Part shown: one piece after another, positions 25,299 to 34,560 of the stretch
Layout of the letters: each line of letters begins with the position of its first letter
Numbering within the stretch: the stretch's first letter is position 1
Source: Flemingiibacterium sp045649205
GTDB lineage: Bacteria; Bacillota; Clostridia; Oscillospirales; CAG-272
Direction: 5' to 3'
Assembly (NCBI GenBank): GCA_045649205.1
Contig: JAZRPJ010000179.1
Span: 1 to 44,726, forward strand
DNA length: 44,726 bases
Made by a program: the position numbers and the translations under genes
Notes under the pieces: generated by a model
Told to the model about the DNA's origin: nothing
The model's input: the letters and a program-made list of their open reading frames with translations, nothing else
Database searches by the model: none

Positions 25299-27287
25299 TC
25301 AGTCTTTGATCCTTGGTTCATCCGAATCGGTTTCAGCTTTTTCAGATTCAGCCTGTGCCTCCGCCTCTTTTGCTTTGGCTTCATTTTCTTCAGCCTTGAC
25401 GCGGTTTTCGGATTCACTTCTGCGCTTCTTTTCAGCGGTCATTTCCTCAAGCTCCTCTATAGTGGGATTCCCTTCCATAGCAGCCTTGAACTGATCTTCG
25501 TCCATGATCTCGTTCTTCATGAGGAATTCTGCGATAAAGTGAAGCTTATCCACATTTTCCTTGAGGATTTCCATGGCCTTATCGTAAGCACCATTCACTA
25601 TGCGCTTGATCTCATTGTCGATAAGGGTTGCGGTATCCTCGGAATAGTTTCTCGATGTGTTAAAATCACGTCCCAGAAATACTTCGTCGCTGTTATGCTC
25701 CGAGCCGTATACGATCGGTCCGAGAACGTCGCTCATACCGTACTTTGTAACCATATTGCGTGCAATTCCCGTGGCGCGCTGAATGTCGTTTGATGCACCG
25801 GTACAGATATCGCCGATGATCAGCTTTTCCGCAACCCGTCCGCCGAGAAGGGATACGATCTCGTTCTCCATATCGCTCTTTGAAAGATGTGAGCGATCCT
25901 TAACGGGAAGAGGCAACGTATAACCTGCCGCACGTCCTGCGGGAATAATCGAAATCTGATGAACAACCTCATTAGGCTGGAGCTTTTTCATGACAATAGC
26001 ATGACCTGCCTCGTGATATGCGGTGATACGCTTATCCTCGTCATTTACCACCTTGGACTTCTTGTTAGGACCGACAATTACTTTGATCATCGCCTCTTCA
26101 AGGTCATTCATACCGATAAGGCTCTTATTTCGGCGAGCCGCAAGAAGTGCCGCCTCGTTGAGGAGATTTTCAAGATCCGCACCGGTGAAGCCAACGGTAG
26201 TTTTTGCCACGGTTGCAAGGTCAACGCTGTCTTCAAAGGGCTTGCCCTTCGCGTGCACCTTGAGGATCTCTTCTCTGCCCTTTACATCAGGATAGTTAAC
26301 TGTGATCTGACGGTCGAAACGTCCGGGGCGAAGGAGCGCCGGGTCAAGAATATCGGGACGGTTGGTCGCCGCCATAACGATCACACCATCGTTCCCGCCG
26401 AAGCCGTCCATTTCAACGAGGAGCTGGTTAAGGGTCTGCTCACGCTCATCGTGACCGCCGCCAAGACCTGCGCCGCGGTGACGTCCCACAGCATCAATTT
26501 CGTCGATAAACACAATGCTTGCCGGACTTTTCTTTGCCGTGTCAAAAAGGTCACGGACTCTCGATGCGCCCACACCAACATACATTTCCACGAAATCCGA
26601 ACCGGAAATAGAGTAGAACGGAACTCCCGCTTCACCGGCAACTGCCTTTGCAAGGAGAGTCTTACCCGTACCGGGAGGTCCTACGAGGAGAACGCCATGA
26701 GGGATATGTGCACCGAGCTTTGTAAACTTGCCGGGAGCTTTGAGAAATTCGACAACCTCCTGCAGCTCCTCTTTTTCTTCGTCCGCACCGGCAACATCTT
26801 TAAAGTATACTTTTTTCTTTTCGTCAGAACCGAGCTTTGCTCTTGCTTTGCTGAAATTCGCAACCTTATTGCCCTTGCCGCTCATGGGACCAATAACGAC
26901 GAACCAGAAAAACAGAATAAACAAAACCATTAATATGGCATAGGGCATAAAGCTTATCCACCATGCAATTTCACCCGGCTCTGCAATGTTATATCTTTTT
27001 ATTATCCCGCGCTCATACTGATCGGCTACCGTATCAAGATACTGCTCGGTAAAAAGTTCAAGGCTGCGCAGCTTGAAGGTCCATGTCTTACCATCAGTAT
27101 CCTTAATAGTAAGCTTATTTTCACTGTCAATTTCGAACTCCACGACTCTTTCGTTATCGAACAGTGTCTGAATATCGCTTGACAGTGCCTTCTCTCCCGG
27201 CTGTGCGCCGAAAAGTGCCGCCGCGGAAACAAGTATCACTCCGATAAGCACTACATAAAAAATTAGAATTTTATAGTTTGATTTCAT
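25299..27287 (-). CDS. ftsH: ATP-dependent zinc metalloprotease FtsH
   Basis: The 662-residue membrane protease has two N-terminal transmembrane helices (about 7-25 and 110-133) flanking an extracytoplasmic domain. The AAA+ domain carries Walker A GPPGTGKT (203-210), Walker B IVFIDEID (258-265) and the pore loop around FVEMYVGVGAS. The second region of homology contains TNRPDILDPALLRPGRFDR. The zinc motif is HEAGH (425-429). The C-terminus is a long, highly charged Glu/Lys/Ala-rich coiled tail. The start is ATG 27285-27287 with GGAG 6 nt upstream; an open frame extends 31 codons further into the structured leader. Order hpt-ftsH is standard for Firmicutes. Confidence 0.96.
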   Translation of the reverse strand: MKSNYKILIFYVVLIGVILVSAAALFGAQPGEKALSSDIQTLFDNERVVEFEIDSENKLTIKDTDGKTWTFKLRSLELFTEQYLDTVADQYERGIIKRYNIAEPGEIAWWISFMPYAILMVLFILFFWFVVIGPMSGKGNKVANFSKARAKLGSDEKKKVYFKDVAGADEEKEELQEVVEFLKAPGKFTKLGAHIPHGVLLVGPPGTGKTLLAKAVAGEAGVPFYSISGSDFVEMYVGVGASRVRDLFDTAKKSPASIVFIDEIDAVGRHRGAGLGGGHDEREQTLNQLLVEMDGFGGNDGVIVMAATNRPDILDPALLRPGRFDRQITVNYPDVKGREEILKVHAKGKPFEDSVDLATVAKTTVGFTGADLENLLNEAALLAARRNKSLIGMNDLEEAMIKVIVGPNKKSKVVNDEDKRITAYHEAGHAIVMKKLQPNEVVHQISIIPAGRAAGYTLPLPVKDRSHLSKSDMENEIVSLLGGRVAEKLIIGDICTGASNDIQRATGIARNMVTKYGMSDVLGPIVYGSEHNSDEVFLGRDFNTSRNYSEDTATLIDNEIKRIVNGAYDKAMEILKENVDKLHFIAEFLMKNEIMDEDQFKAAMEGNPTIEELEEMTAEKKRRSESENRVKAEENEAKAKEAEAQAESEKAETDSDEPRIKD

Positions 27288-27301
27288 CCCAATCTCCATT
27301 C

Positions 27302-27444
27302 CGCCGCTGAAGCGGCGCACAAATACAACATGAAATTCAAATGTGTTCGCAGTGCGAACAAAAATGGGAGTGTGTCCCATTTTTAATTTGAATTTTCAAG
27401 CGTGAAGCAGCCATAGTTTGCATTTATGTTAAATGCTCCTTCAC
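27302..27444 (-). repeat. Structured intergenic element between hpt and ftsH (possible repeat)
   Basis: The spacer packs several hairpins. TGAAATTCAAAT (27331-27342) pairs with 27386-27398, with one bulge. Inside are a 7-bp hairpin (27344-27360) and a 9-bp hairpin (27361-27383), giving a three-way junction. A 6-bp GC hairpin CGCCGC/GCGGCG (27302-27317) sits directly before the ftsH ribosome binding site. GTGAAG/CTTCAC (27402-27444) encloses GCATTT/AAATGC. It could be a repeated intergenic element, a terminator for hpt, or an ftsH leader structure; repeat status cannot be tested in one copy. Confidence 0.5.
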
Positions 27445-27508
27445 ACTGTTACCTCAAGCCTCTCGCAAGCGAAAGGTTATTAACTGAATTATAAGCTCCC
27501 GAATAAAA

Positions 27509-28051
27509 TTACTTCTCGTAAACTTCGGGCTTCAAAATGCCTATGTACGGCAGTGCTCTGTATTTTTCTGCGTAATCAAGACCGTATCCCACCACAAATT
27601 CGTCCGGTATCTCACGTCCGCAGTAATCGGGGACAAAATCGACCACACGTCTTGAAGGCTTGTCAAGCATGGTTGCCGTCTTAACGGATCTTGCACCTTT
27701 CAGGCGCAGATATTCTACAAGATATGAGAGCGTTCGACCGCTGTCAACGATATCCTCAACGACGATTATGTCCGTATCTTCAAGATCCTTTCTGTGAAGG
27801 TCAAGCAGAAGATTGATCGATCCGCCGGATTCAGTAGAAACACCGTATGATGAAACCTTCATAAAATCAATTTCAACGGGAATTTTGACCTTCTTCATAA
27901 GGTCACCCATGAAGACCACCGCGCCCTTGAGAATACAAAGGAGCAGTAGCCGTCTTCCGGCGTAATCCTCGCTGATTCTATCAGCGATCCCGGTCACTAT
28001 TTCGTCAATTTCTTTTTCACTTACAAGTATGGTTTTAATGTCGTCAAGCAT
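27509..28051 (-). CDS. hpt: Hypoxanthine phosphoribosyltransferase
   Basis: The 180-residue enzyme salvages hypoxanthine or guanine with PRPP. The PRPP-binding loop is VVEDIVDSGRTL, and CILKGAVVFMGDL and VSSYG are the other family blocks. The start is ATG 28049-28051 with GGAG 6 nt upstream; an in-frame TTG at 28063 is inside the ribosome binding site. It lies between tilS and ftsH in the conserved tilS-hpt-ftsH order. Confidence 0.95.
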   Translation of the reverse strand: MLDDIKTILVSEKEIDEIVTGIADRISEDYAGRRLLLLCILKGAVVFMGDLMKKVKIPVEIDFMKVSSYGVSTESGGSINLLLDLHRKDLEDTDIIVVEDIVDSGRTLSYLVEYLRLKGARSVKTATMLDKPSRRVVDFVPDYCGREIPDEFVVGYGLDYAEKYRALPYIGILKPEVYEK

Positions 28052-28074
28052 ATTTTTCTCCAAGTTTATAAAAA

Positions 28075-29472
28075 TTAATTATAGCAGTATATAATACATG
28101 TATCCGCCCCCCCCGACACTCTGTCGGCAGGCGGAAATCCGGGCACCCATATTATACCCTCTTTGTCGCAAAAAATCGGGGTTTTCTCACGGTATTCCTT
28201 ATCGTAGCCCCGGTCATTGTAGAGCTTTTTCAGCCGTCTTGTCATTGAACCGAAAACATAGGAATCTCCGTTCATTCTCGAACGTACCGTAAGCGCTTGT
28301 TTTATTTTATCAGAATTTACTCTCGCGCATATTGACAATTTGTAAATATTTTCAAGCAGTTCATGAGTTTTTTGTAAATCTGCGCTTTCCTCGCCGATTT
28401 TGAACACAAAAACCGCAAAACCGCGTTCCGGGAAATCATTTATCCCGTCTTTAAGTTCAATGGAAAAGGGGGCTGCATCAATACCCTGAGAACACAAAAA
28501 GCACAAATTTCCGCCGTGTATTCTGGCTTTTATCTTGCCGGGAATCGAAAGCTCCCATCCATTATCGGCGCTCTTCACTGCCCTCAGGATCTCATCAACG
28601 TGAAAACTGTCCGAAAAGGAGCCGGAAAACTGCGAAATCATTTTCATAACCGCCCGTCCGGCAATTGCAGGATGGACCGAAGCAAGCACATCTGTGGGGA
28701 TTTTGCCGTCCCTTAAGTGTAAATCAAGGAAACGGTCGGTTTCCGCTTCAAGATAATCGCAATCACGGCGCATTAACTCCGAGCACCGTTCCGCGCCTTT
28801 AACAAATGACGGATTTATTTTCTCAAATCGGGGCATCAGCTCGTGACGGATATAATTGCGAGTATAGGCGGTATCGTCATTTGTGCTGTCAAATATATAT
28901 TCTATGCCGTTTTCCTCGCAATATCCGTAAATATCCCTTTTTATCGAATAAATAAGCGGACGAATAATTTTTATACCATCATATTCTCGGATCGGAGGAA
29001 TGCCGCAAAGCCCCTTCGCACCGCATCCTCTCGACAAATTAAAGAGGATAGTCTCGGCGTTGTCGTTTGCATTGTGGGCTGTGGCAATGCAGGTGAGCCG
29101 CGGATTTTCTTTAATTATTTTTGAAAACGTCGCATATCTGTATTCTCTTGCCTCTTCTTCGATTCCCCGTCCGCTTTTTTTGGCAAGCGCAGGAATATCC
29201 GCCTCGCATAAAGTAAAATCAACCGACATCTTTTCGCACTCACGACTGCAAAATTCAGCATCACGCCCGGCTTCCTCACCGCGAATTCCGTGATTGACAT
29301 GAACAGCGTGAAGGTAAATTCCCCGGCTTTTACAATAATTCGAAAGCAGGTGAAGAAGCACTGAGGAATCAGCGCCGCCGGAATAACCCACAAGTATTCC
29401 CTTTTCTCCGAGGGTCATACCGTACTGTGAAACAGCAGCTTCAAACTGCGAAACAACTACATCCTTTGACAT
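28075..29472 (-). CDS. tilS: tRNA(Ile)-lysidine synthase
   Basis: The 465-residue enzyme adds lysine to C34 of tRNA-Ile(CAU). The PP-loop ATP motif is SGGADSS near residue 34, followed by HVNHGIRGEEA and ATAHNANDNAETIL. The C-terminal part (about 370-465) is the tRNA-recognition domain and is less conserved. I choose ATG 29470-29472, just after the dnaB stop at 29474; a longer in-frame start at 29535 overlaps dnaB by about 60 nt. No strong ribosome binding site is visible, so translation may be coupled to dnaB. Confidence 0.93.
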   Translation of the reverse strand: MSKDVVVSQFEAAVSQYGMTLGEKGILVGYSGGADSSVLLHLLSNYCKSRGIYLHAVHVNHGIRGEEAGRDAEFCSRECEKMSVDFTLCEADIPALAKKSGRGIEEEAREYRYATFSKIIKENPRLTCIATAHNANDNAETILFNLSRGCGAKGLCGIPPIREYDGIKIIRPLIYSIKRDIYGYCEENGIEYIFDSTNDDTAYTRNYIRHELMPRFEKINPSFVKGAERCSELMRRDCDYLEAETDRFLDLHLRDGKIPTDVLASVHPAIAGRAVMKMISQFSGSFSDSFHVDEILRAVKSADNGWELSIPGKIKARIHGGNLCFLCSQGIDAAPFSIELKDGINDFPERGFAVFVFKIGEESADLQKTHELLENIYKLSICARVNSDKIKQALTVRSRMNGDSYVFGSMTRRLKKLYNDRGYDKEYREKTPIFCDKEGIIWVPGFPPADRVSGGADTCIIYCYN

Positions 29473-29473
29473 T

Positions 29474-30826
29474 TTAATTGGGGGGCGCAACTTCGCCGTC
29501 AGCGGCGAGAGAGGTAAACTTGGTAAACTGTCCAAACCATCCCATTTCGACCTTGCCCGTTGAGCCGTGACGGTTTTTCGCCACGATTACATCGGCAACA
29601 TTCTGCTTTTCGGGGTCGTTCTGGTAATAGTCACGGGAAAGGAACATGATTATATCCGCATCCTGCTCGATAGCACCCGAGTCACGAAGGTCGGAAAGCA
29701 TAGGCTGGGATGCCTTTTGCGATGTACCTCTCGATTCGGGATTACGTGAGAGCTGTGCACAGCAGATAAGCGGTACCTGTAGCTCTTTTGCCAGCAGCTT
29801 AAGGTTTCTCGAAATATCGGAAACCTCCTGCACTCGGTTTTCAATCTTGCGGTCACTCTGCATAAGCTGAAGGTAGTCTATGACCACAAGACCAAGATTC
29901 TTCACGCGGCGAAGCTTTGACTTCATTCCCGTAGCAGTGATACCCGTGGTATCGTCGATATAGATATCGCACTCCGACAGGCTGGAAGATGCATGGGCAA
30001 GCTTTTCCCAATCCTCTTTTGAAAGCTCACCGGAGCGGATACTTCTGCTGTCGACCAGCGCTTCGCTTGACAAAAGTCTTGAAACAAGCTGCTGTGCCGA
30101 CATTTCCAGTGAGAAGATACATACCGCTTTCTTGGTAGATTTCGCCACGTTAGATGCGATATTAAGACAGAACGAGGTCTTTCCCACACCGGGACGTGCG
30201 CCGACGATTATAAGGTCGCTTTTTCCCATACCGACAAGGGTTTTATCCAGGTCACCAAAGCCCGTGGGCGTACCGATAACCTCTGCCCTGTCGGTCTGCA
30301 GCTTATGCAGATGCTCGTAGGTCTGAATAAGCACATCTCGGATGTGAAGGAATCCTTTCGTATCATTTCCCTGAGCAAGGGAGAAAATCTTCTGCTCCGC
30401 GCTTCCGAGGATATGAGTTACCTCATCCTCGGCAGAATACGCCGACTCGGAAATCTCCTCCGCCGCCGAAATCAGACTCCGAAGCAGACTCTTATCCTTG
30501 ACAATTCTTGCGTAATCCTTAACATTGGCAGCAGAGGGTACTACGGTTGCAATAAGCTTTATATAATCCTTGCTTTTTTCCGCATCGTACACCCCTTGAT
30601 GGACAAGGGTATCAATGAGGGTGACCACATCTATATCCCTGTTTTCCATGTACATTTTCTGCATGGCAAGGTAGATTTTGGTGTGTTCCTCCAAATAGAA
30701 ATCGTCACTTGTAAGAAGTCCTGCAATATCGTTAAAGCACTCGGGATTTATAAGTATCGAACCGAGCACAGACTGTTCAGCTTCCACCGAAAATGGCAGC
30801 TTGCGTCCATATGCATTGTCAGCCAT
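29474..30826 (-). CDS. dnaB: Replicative DNA helicase DnaB
   Basis: The 450-residue helicase begins with PFSVEAEQSVLGSILI, the N-terminal primase-interacting domain. The RecA-like domain has Walker A GARPGVGKTS and Walker B LVVIDYLQLM, and RDSGAIEQDADIIMFL is also characteristic. It unwinds DNA at the fork (named DnaC in B. subtilis). It starts 3 nt after rplI, the usual rplI-dnaB linkage of Firmicutes. No intein is present. Confidence 0.97.
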   Translation of the reverse strand: MADNAYGRKLPFSVEAEQSVLGSILINPECFNDIAGLLTSDDFYLEEHTKIYLAMQKMYMENRDIDVVTLIDTLVHQGVYDAEKSKDYIKLIATVVPSAANVKDYARIVKDKSLLRSLISAAEEISESAYSAEDEVTHILGSAEQKIFSLAQGNDTKGFLHIRDVLIQTYEHLHKLQTDRAEVIGTPTGFGDLDKTLVGMGKSDLIIVGARPGVGKTSFCLNIASNVAKSTKKAVCIFSLEMSAQQLVSRLLSSEALVDSRSIRSGELSKEDWEKLAHASSSLSECDIYIDDTTGITATGMKSKLRRVKNLGLVVIDYLQLMQSDRKIENRVQEVSDISRNLKLLAKELQVPLICCAQLSRNPESRGTSQKASQPMLSDLRDSGAIEQDADIIMFLSRDYYQNDPEKQNVADVIVAKNRHGSTGKVEMGWFGQFTKFTSLAADGEVAPPN

Positions 30827-30829
30827 GGC

Positions 30830-31279
30830 TTACTTTTCTTCACAGACCACAACGTTGATCTTGCCCACAACTTCTGCATGGAGCTTGACTTCAACAGTGT
30901 GTGTACCGAAGCATTTGATAGCATCGTCAAGAAGGATCTTGCGCTTGTCAACGGTGATATCTGCCTGCTCTTTAAGTCCGTCGGCAATATCCTTGGTTGT
31001 AACGGAACCGTAGAGTCTGCCGTCAGCGCCCGGCTTGCCCGTGAATTTGATCACAACGGTTTCAAGCTTTGCGGCTGTATCCTTTGCAGTCTGAAGCTCC
31101 ACTTCTTTTTTATGCTGTTCAGCGGCTTCTCTGCCCTTGATTTCGTTCATTGCCTTGTTGTCAGCGATAATTGCAAGTCCCTTGGGAAGAAGAAAATTGC
31201 GTGCATATCCGTCGGATACATTTATGAGCTGACCCTTTTTACCTTGAGATTTTACATCCTGTGTAAGTACAACTTTCAT
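30830..31279 (-). CDS. rplI: 50S ribosomal protein L9
   Basis: The 149-residue protein shows the L9 signature: GKKGQLINVSDGYARNFLLPKGLA at the N-terminus, then a long helix (about 40-75) and the C-terminal 23S rRNA-binding domain with GRLYGSVTTKDIA. It lies between gdpP and dnaB. All expected blocks are present at usual length. Confidence 0.97.
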   Translation of the reverse strand: MKVVLTQDVKSQGKKGQLINVSDGYARNFLLPKGLAIIADNKAMNEIKGREAAEQHKKEVELQTAKDTAAKLETVVIKFTGKPGADGRLYGSVTTKDIADGLKEQADITVDKRKILLDDAIKCFGTHTVEVKLHAEVVGKINVVVCEEK

Positions 31280-31317
31280 TTTTAAACACCGTAGTTTTCC
31301 TAAGAAAACGCCTTTCT

Positions 31318-33360
31318 TTAATTTTTCTTCATATAATCGTCGATAGCCTCTTTAAGACTTATGAGCGCTTCCGACATTGTTATATTCTTAAGGAGTGCGC
31401 CTGCGGATTCGTAATGTCCACCGCCGCCTATTTTTTCGAGAATCAACTGAACGTTGACATTTCCCGAGGAACGGGCTGAAATGTGAACGCTGTTATCGAT
31501 CATAACGAGGGCAAAGCTTGCCATAACGCCTTTGACCGAAAGCAGTTTATCCGCAGCTTTTGCCGCCGCAATTCTGTCCTGCGAAGTTCCGTCACTGTCG
31601 CTCATTGAAATGGCGAACATCTGGCGATAGGTTATAACATTCATGGAGAATTTTGCCTCTCGCATAAAGTCATCAATATCTGACTTGAAGAAGAGCTGAA
31701 CCTCTGCCGGATTTGCCCCCTCGGAGCGAAGATAAAGCGCCGCGCTGAAGGTACGCACTCCGGTATTTCGCGCAAACTGCTTGGTGTCAAGCAGAATTCC
31801 AGCATAGAGAGCATCCGCTTCTTCTCTGTGCAGTCCGCCAATTGGGAGTGCCTGCTCAAGCATCTCCGAAACAAGCTCACAGCAGGAAGATGCCGAGGGT
31901 TCAATATAGGATATAATAGGCTGATTCTTAAATTCTCCCGTCTTTCTGTGATGGTCGATAATTGCCACCATTCCTACATTCTCCGCAATATCAAGAGATT
32001 CAAACTGTTCGGGATTATTTACGTCAACTATAACAAGTAGTGTATCGGAATGGATAAGGTCCTGTCCCGTGATGCTGTCAACGAACATCCCCTCATATTC
32101 GGGAAGCGGTGCAACTCTGCTGACCACTCCGCTAATGTTCGCATCCTCGCTGTTGACAATAATATTCGCCTTAACACCGCAGAACATTGCCAGTCTGGCG
32201 ATACCTATGCAGGCACCGATAGAGTCGTAGTCCGGATACCGGTGACCCATGATAAGCACATTGTTTGCCTTTGCCATGGAAAGGGTGAGTTGATTGGCAA
32301 TGACTCTCGCACGTACCTTCGTACGCTTCTGAACAGTTTTGGTGCGTCCGCCGTAGAACTCAATGTTGTGAGCATTCTTGACCACAACCTGGTCACCGCC
32401 TCGCTGGAGCGCCAAATCAAGGGATGAATGAGCATCTCTGTCCTTATCCGCAAGAGCGCCGTTGACACTTGAAATACCGATGGAAACGGTTATGGGCATA
32501 CTGCCCTCTCCGATTCGTACCTCCCGTATCTTATCAAGTATGTCAAATTTGCGCTCGATAAATTCACCGAGATATCTCGCCTCAAAGAGGAATATAAATT
32601 TATCCCGCTCGTATTCTTTCAGTATACCGCCAACGGAATCGGCCCACTGCTTGAGTATCTCTTCGACCTGAGCCGCCGCACTGCGGTACTTTTCCTGAAC
32701 GAACTGCATAAGCTCGTCAAGGTTATCAATCATAACGTACGCGATTATGGTTTCCTCGTCCGCAAGCCGCTTTGCAAGCTGACGAAGCTCTGTCTGCTCA
32801 TTCCAAACGGTTATAACATATTCCTTGCCCTGGGAGGTTATTTTATAACCCTTGATTCGGAAAACCCTGTCATATGCCACGGCTTCAATACCGTCATTGG
32901 CTTTTAGTTCATCGGGAGCGGTTGTGGTATCGTCAAGTATCTGCTCAACGGTGACGCCCGTGATGCTGTCGATATATTTTGCGTAGAGAACCTCACGGGA
33001 TTTTGCCGATTTTGTAAAGGCATTGTTGTACCAGATAATTCTGCCCGATTCATCGCAGATCACGACCGGCATATACAGCTTTAATATAAAGTCGAGAGTA
33101 ATATTTCCAAGTAAAGGTGAAAGCTTTTCATCATTCATCATGACCGAGCCGAAACGAAGCATACCGTAAAGCCTGAGGGCGACAAACTCAGCTATCAGCA
33201 TACAAACAAGCATGACTCCGCCAACCAAAAGAGGATTCAGATCTGAATAACCTACGACAAGGGCATATATTCCGAAAAATACCGCCGCAATGCATACAGA
33301 GAGAATAACTCTGACTGAATGTTTAAAGGGCTTTTTTTCGTGCTTACTCAAAATTTTCAC
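31318..33360 (-). CDS. gdpP: Cyclic-di-AMP phosphodiesterase GdpP
   Basis: The 680-residue membrane enzyme hydrolyses c-di-AMP. Two transmembrane helices (about 14-37 and 42-62) are followed by a PAS-like domain (about 85-170), a degenerate GGDEF domain (about 205-330) and the DHH phosphodiesterase domain with GHRYPDYDSIGA and IDHHRKTG. A DHHA1 domain with GGGHYESAGA ends it. I choose GTG 33358-33360, which has AAGGA 7 nt upstream; an in-frame GTG at 33417 lacks a good site but cannot be excluded. The gdpP-rplI-dnaB order is typical. c-di-AMP controls potassium balance and cell-wall stress. Confidence 0.94.
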   Translation of the reverse strand: MKILSKHEKKPFKHSVRVILSVCIAAVFFGIYALVVGYSDLNPLLVGGVMLVCMLIAEFVALRLYGMLRFGSVMMNDEKLSPLLGNITLDFILKLYMPVVICDESGRIIWYNNAFTKSAKSREVLYAKYIDSITGVTVEQILDDTTTAPDELKANDGIEAVAYDRVFRIKGYKITSQGKEYVITVWNEQTELRQLAKRLADEETIIAYVMIDNLDELMQFVQEKYRSAAAQVEEILKQWADSVGGILKEYERDKFIFLFEARYLGEFIERKFDILDKIREVRIGEGSMPITVSIGISSVNGALADKDRDAHSSLDLALQRGGDQVVVKNAHNIEFYGGRTKTVQKRTKVRARVIANQLTLSMAKANNVLIMGHRYPDYDSIGACIGIARLAMFCGVKANIIVNSEDANISGVVSRVAPLPEYEGMFVDSITGQDLIHSDTLLVIVDVNNPEQFESLDIAENVGMVAIIDHHRKTGEFKNQPIISYIEPSASSCCELVSEMLEQALPIGGLHREEADALYAGILLDTKQFARNTGVRTFSAALYLRSEGANPAEVQLFFKSDIDDFMREAKFSMNVITYRQMFAISMSDSDGTSQDRIAAAKAADKLLSVKGVMASFALVMIDNSVHISARSSGNVNVQLILEKIGGGGHYESAGALLKNITMSEALISLKEAIDDYMKKN

Positions 33361-33448
33361 AGTCCTTTCCTTCGTAATTCTATCGAAAAAAGATTGGTAT
33401 ATCAAAGTAATTTTCACAGTTATGGCGATAATACCCCATAATATTAAT

Positions 33449-33477
33449 ATTATACCACTTTTTTTCCAATATGTCTA
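33449..33477 (-). promoter_or_regulatory. Promoter for gdpP-rplI-dnaB-tilS-hpt
   Basis: On the minus strand TAGACA (33472-33477) and TATAAT (33449-33454) are separated by 17 nt. The predicted transcript starts near 33442, only about 25 nt before the upstream GTG and about 80 nt before the preferred one. Confidence 0.75.
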
Positions 33478-33550
33478 TATTATTTTGAAGAATTTTTAAG
33501 ATATTTCGTAAATTTTCCGTTATTTTCCCAATTTACACAAAAAACAAGGC

Positions 33551-33582
33551 ATAAAAAAGACCTCGGACAAAGCCGAGGTCTT
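33551..33582 (-). terminator. Terminator after tpiA
   Basis: A stem GACCTCGG/CCGAGGTC, extended by AA/TT pairs (33557-33582), is followed on the minus strand by TTTTTTAT. It ends the pgk-tpiA unit about 25 nt after the tpiA stop. Confidence 0.9.
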
Positions 33583-33607
33583 AAATATGTTTAAATATCA
33601 ACCGAAA

Positions 33608-34375
33608 TTACTGAGCCGCATCAACGATAACGGTGAAATCAGCAGTCTTAAGAGAAGCACCGCCGATAAGTCCGCCGTCAACATTTACCTTTGCGAGAAG
33701 CTCTGCAGCATTCTTTGCGTTCATGGAGCCGCCGTACTGAACGGTAACTTCCTCTGCCGCATCCTTGCCGAACATTTCAGCGATAGCCGCACGAACATAG
33801 CCGTTACCCTCGTCAGCCTGATCAGCAGTAGCGGTAACGCCGGTACCGATAGCCCATACAGGCTCGTATGCGATGATAATGTTCTTAAGCTGTTCGCGAC
33901 TTACGTTAGTAAGTGCCATCTTGGTCTGGAATTTGATAAGGGTTTCGGTGTAGCCAAGCTCTCTCTGCTCAAGGGTTTCGCCAACACAGACAATAGCTGT
34001 AAGACCGGCGTTTACAGCCGCCAGAGTGCGGAGATTAACGGTCTGATCGGTTTCACCGAAATACTGACGGCGCTCGGAATGACCTATAACAACATATTTA
34101 ACGCCTGCTTCGGTGAGCATTTCAGCGGAGATCTCGCCGGTGTATGCGCCGGATGCCTTAAAGTGTACGTTTTCAGCACCGATCTTAATGTTTGTGCCCT
34201 TTGCAGCCTCAACAGCCGCAGGGATATCGATGGTGGGAACGCAGAGAACGATATCACATTCGTCCTTGCCTGCAACCATAGGTGCAAGCTCCTTTATAAA
34301 TGCGGATGCTGCCGCGGGGGTCATGTTCATTTTCCAGTTGCCCGCGATAACTGTTCTTCTTGTAGCCTTGTTCAT
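33608..34375 (-). CDS. tpiA: Triosephosphate isomerase
   Basis: The 255-residue TIM-barrel enzyme interconverts dihydroxyacetone phosphate and glyceraldehyde 3-phosphate. Active-site residues are Asn13 and Lys15 (GNWKMN), His99 (IGHSERR) and Glu171 (AYEPVWAIGTG); phosphate-binding glycines are in YGGSMN and GGASL. The start is ATG 34373-34375 with AAAGGA 8 nt upstream. It follows pgk after a 206-nt structured spacer. Confidence 0.97.
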   Translation of the reverse strand: MNKATRRTVIAGNWKMNMTPAAASAFIKELAPMVAGKDECDIVLCVPTIDIPAAVEAAKGTNIKIGAENVHFKASGAYTGEISAEMLTEAGVKYVVIGHSERRQYFGETDQTVNLRTLAAVNAGLTAIVCVGETLEQRELGYTETLIKFQTKMALTNVSREQLKNIIIAYEPVWAIGTGVTATADQADEGNGYVRAAIAEMFGKDAAEEVTVQYGGSMNAKNAAELLAKVNVDGGLIGGASLKTADFTVIVDAAQ

Positions 34376-34399
34376 TTTTATATTCCTTTCGATAATGAA

Positions 34400-34560
34400 G
34401 TACGGGAGGAGCAAGCCCCTCCCCTACGGTTAATTTTATTTAATCATCCTAAAATGACAATTCAAGCGATGTCAGCCGAGTCGGGAGGTGTGGAGAGGAG
34501 GGCGAAGCGGAGTTTGAGCGCAGCGCCTCCTTTCCCGAGCAGCCGCAAGGCAGATGCGAG
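34400..34560 (-). repeat. Structured, repeat-like spacer between pgk and tpiA
   Basis: The spacer holds a GC-rich hairpin at 34403-34428 (CGGGAGGAGC against GCCCCTCCCC, slightly imperfect). It also holds a long imperfect inverted repeat at 34481-34539 (TCGGGA pairing with TCCCGA, then AGGAGG(G)CG with CGCCTCCT). Smaller hairpins lie around 34541-34575 (GCCGCAAGGC; ATGCG/CGCAT). Its base composition is more GC-rich than the other gaps. The first hairpin resembles dispersed palindromes I associate with gut Clostridia genomes; a single copy cannot prove it. Confidence 0.5.

Noticed and set aside
25959..26933. 324-codon plus-strand frame
   Set aside because: Antisense to the AAA+ domain of ftsH; mirror of codon bias.
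29470..29535. N-terminal extension of tilS overlapping dnaB
   Set aside because: The extra residues are proline- and leucine-rich and out of character for TilS; ATG at 29472 directly follows the dnaB stop.
30305..31285. 326-codon plus-strand frame over dnaB and rplI
   Set aside because: Antisense to two certain genes and without start signals.
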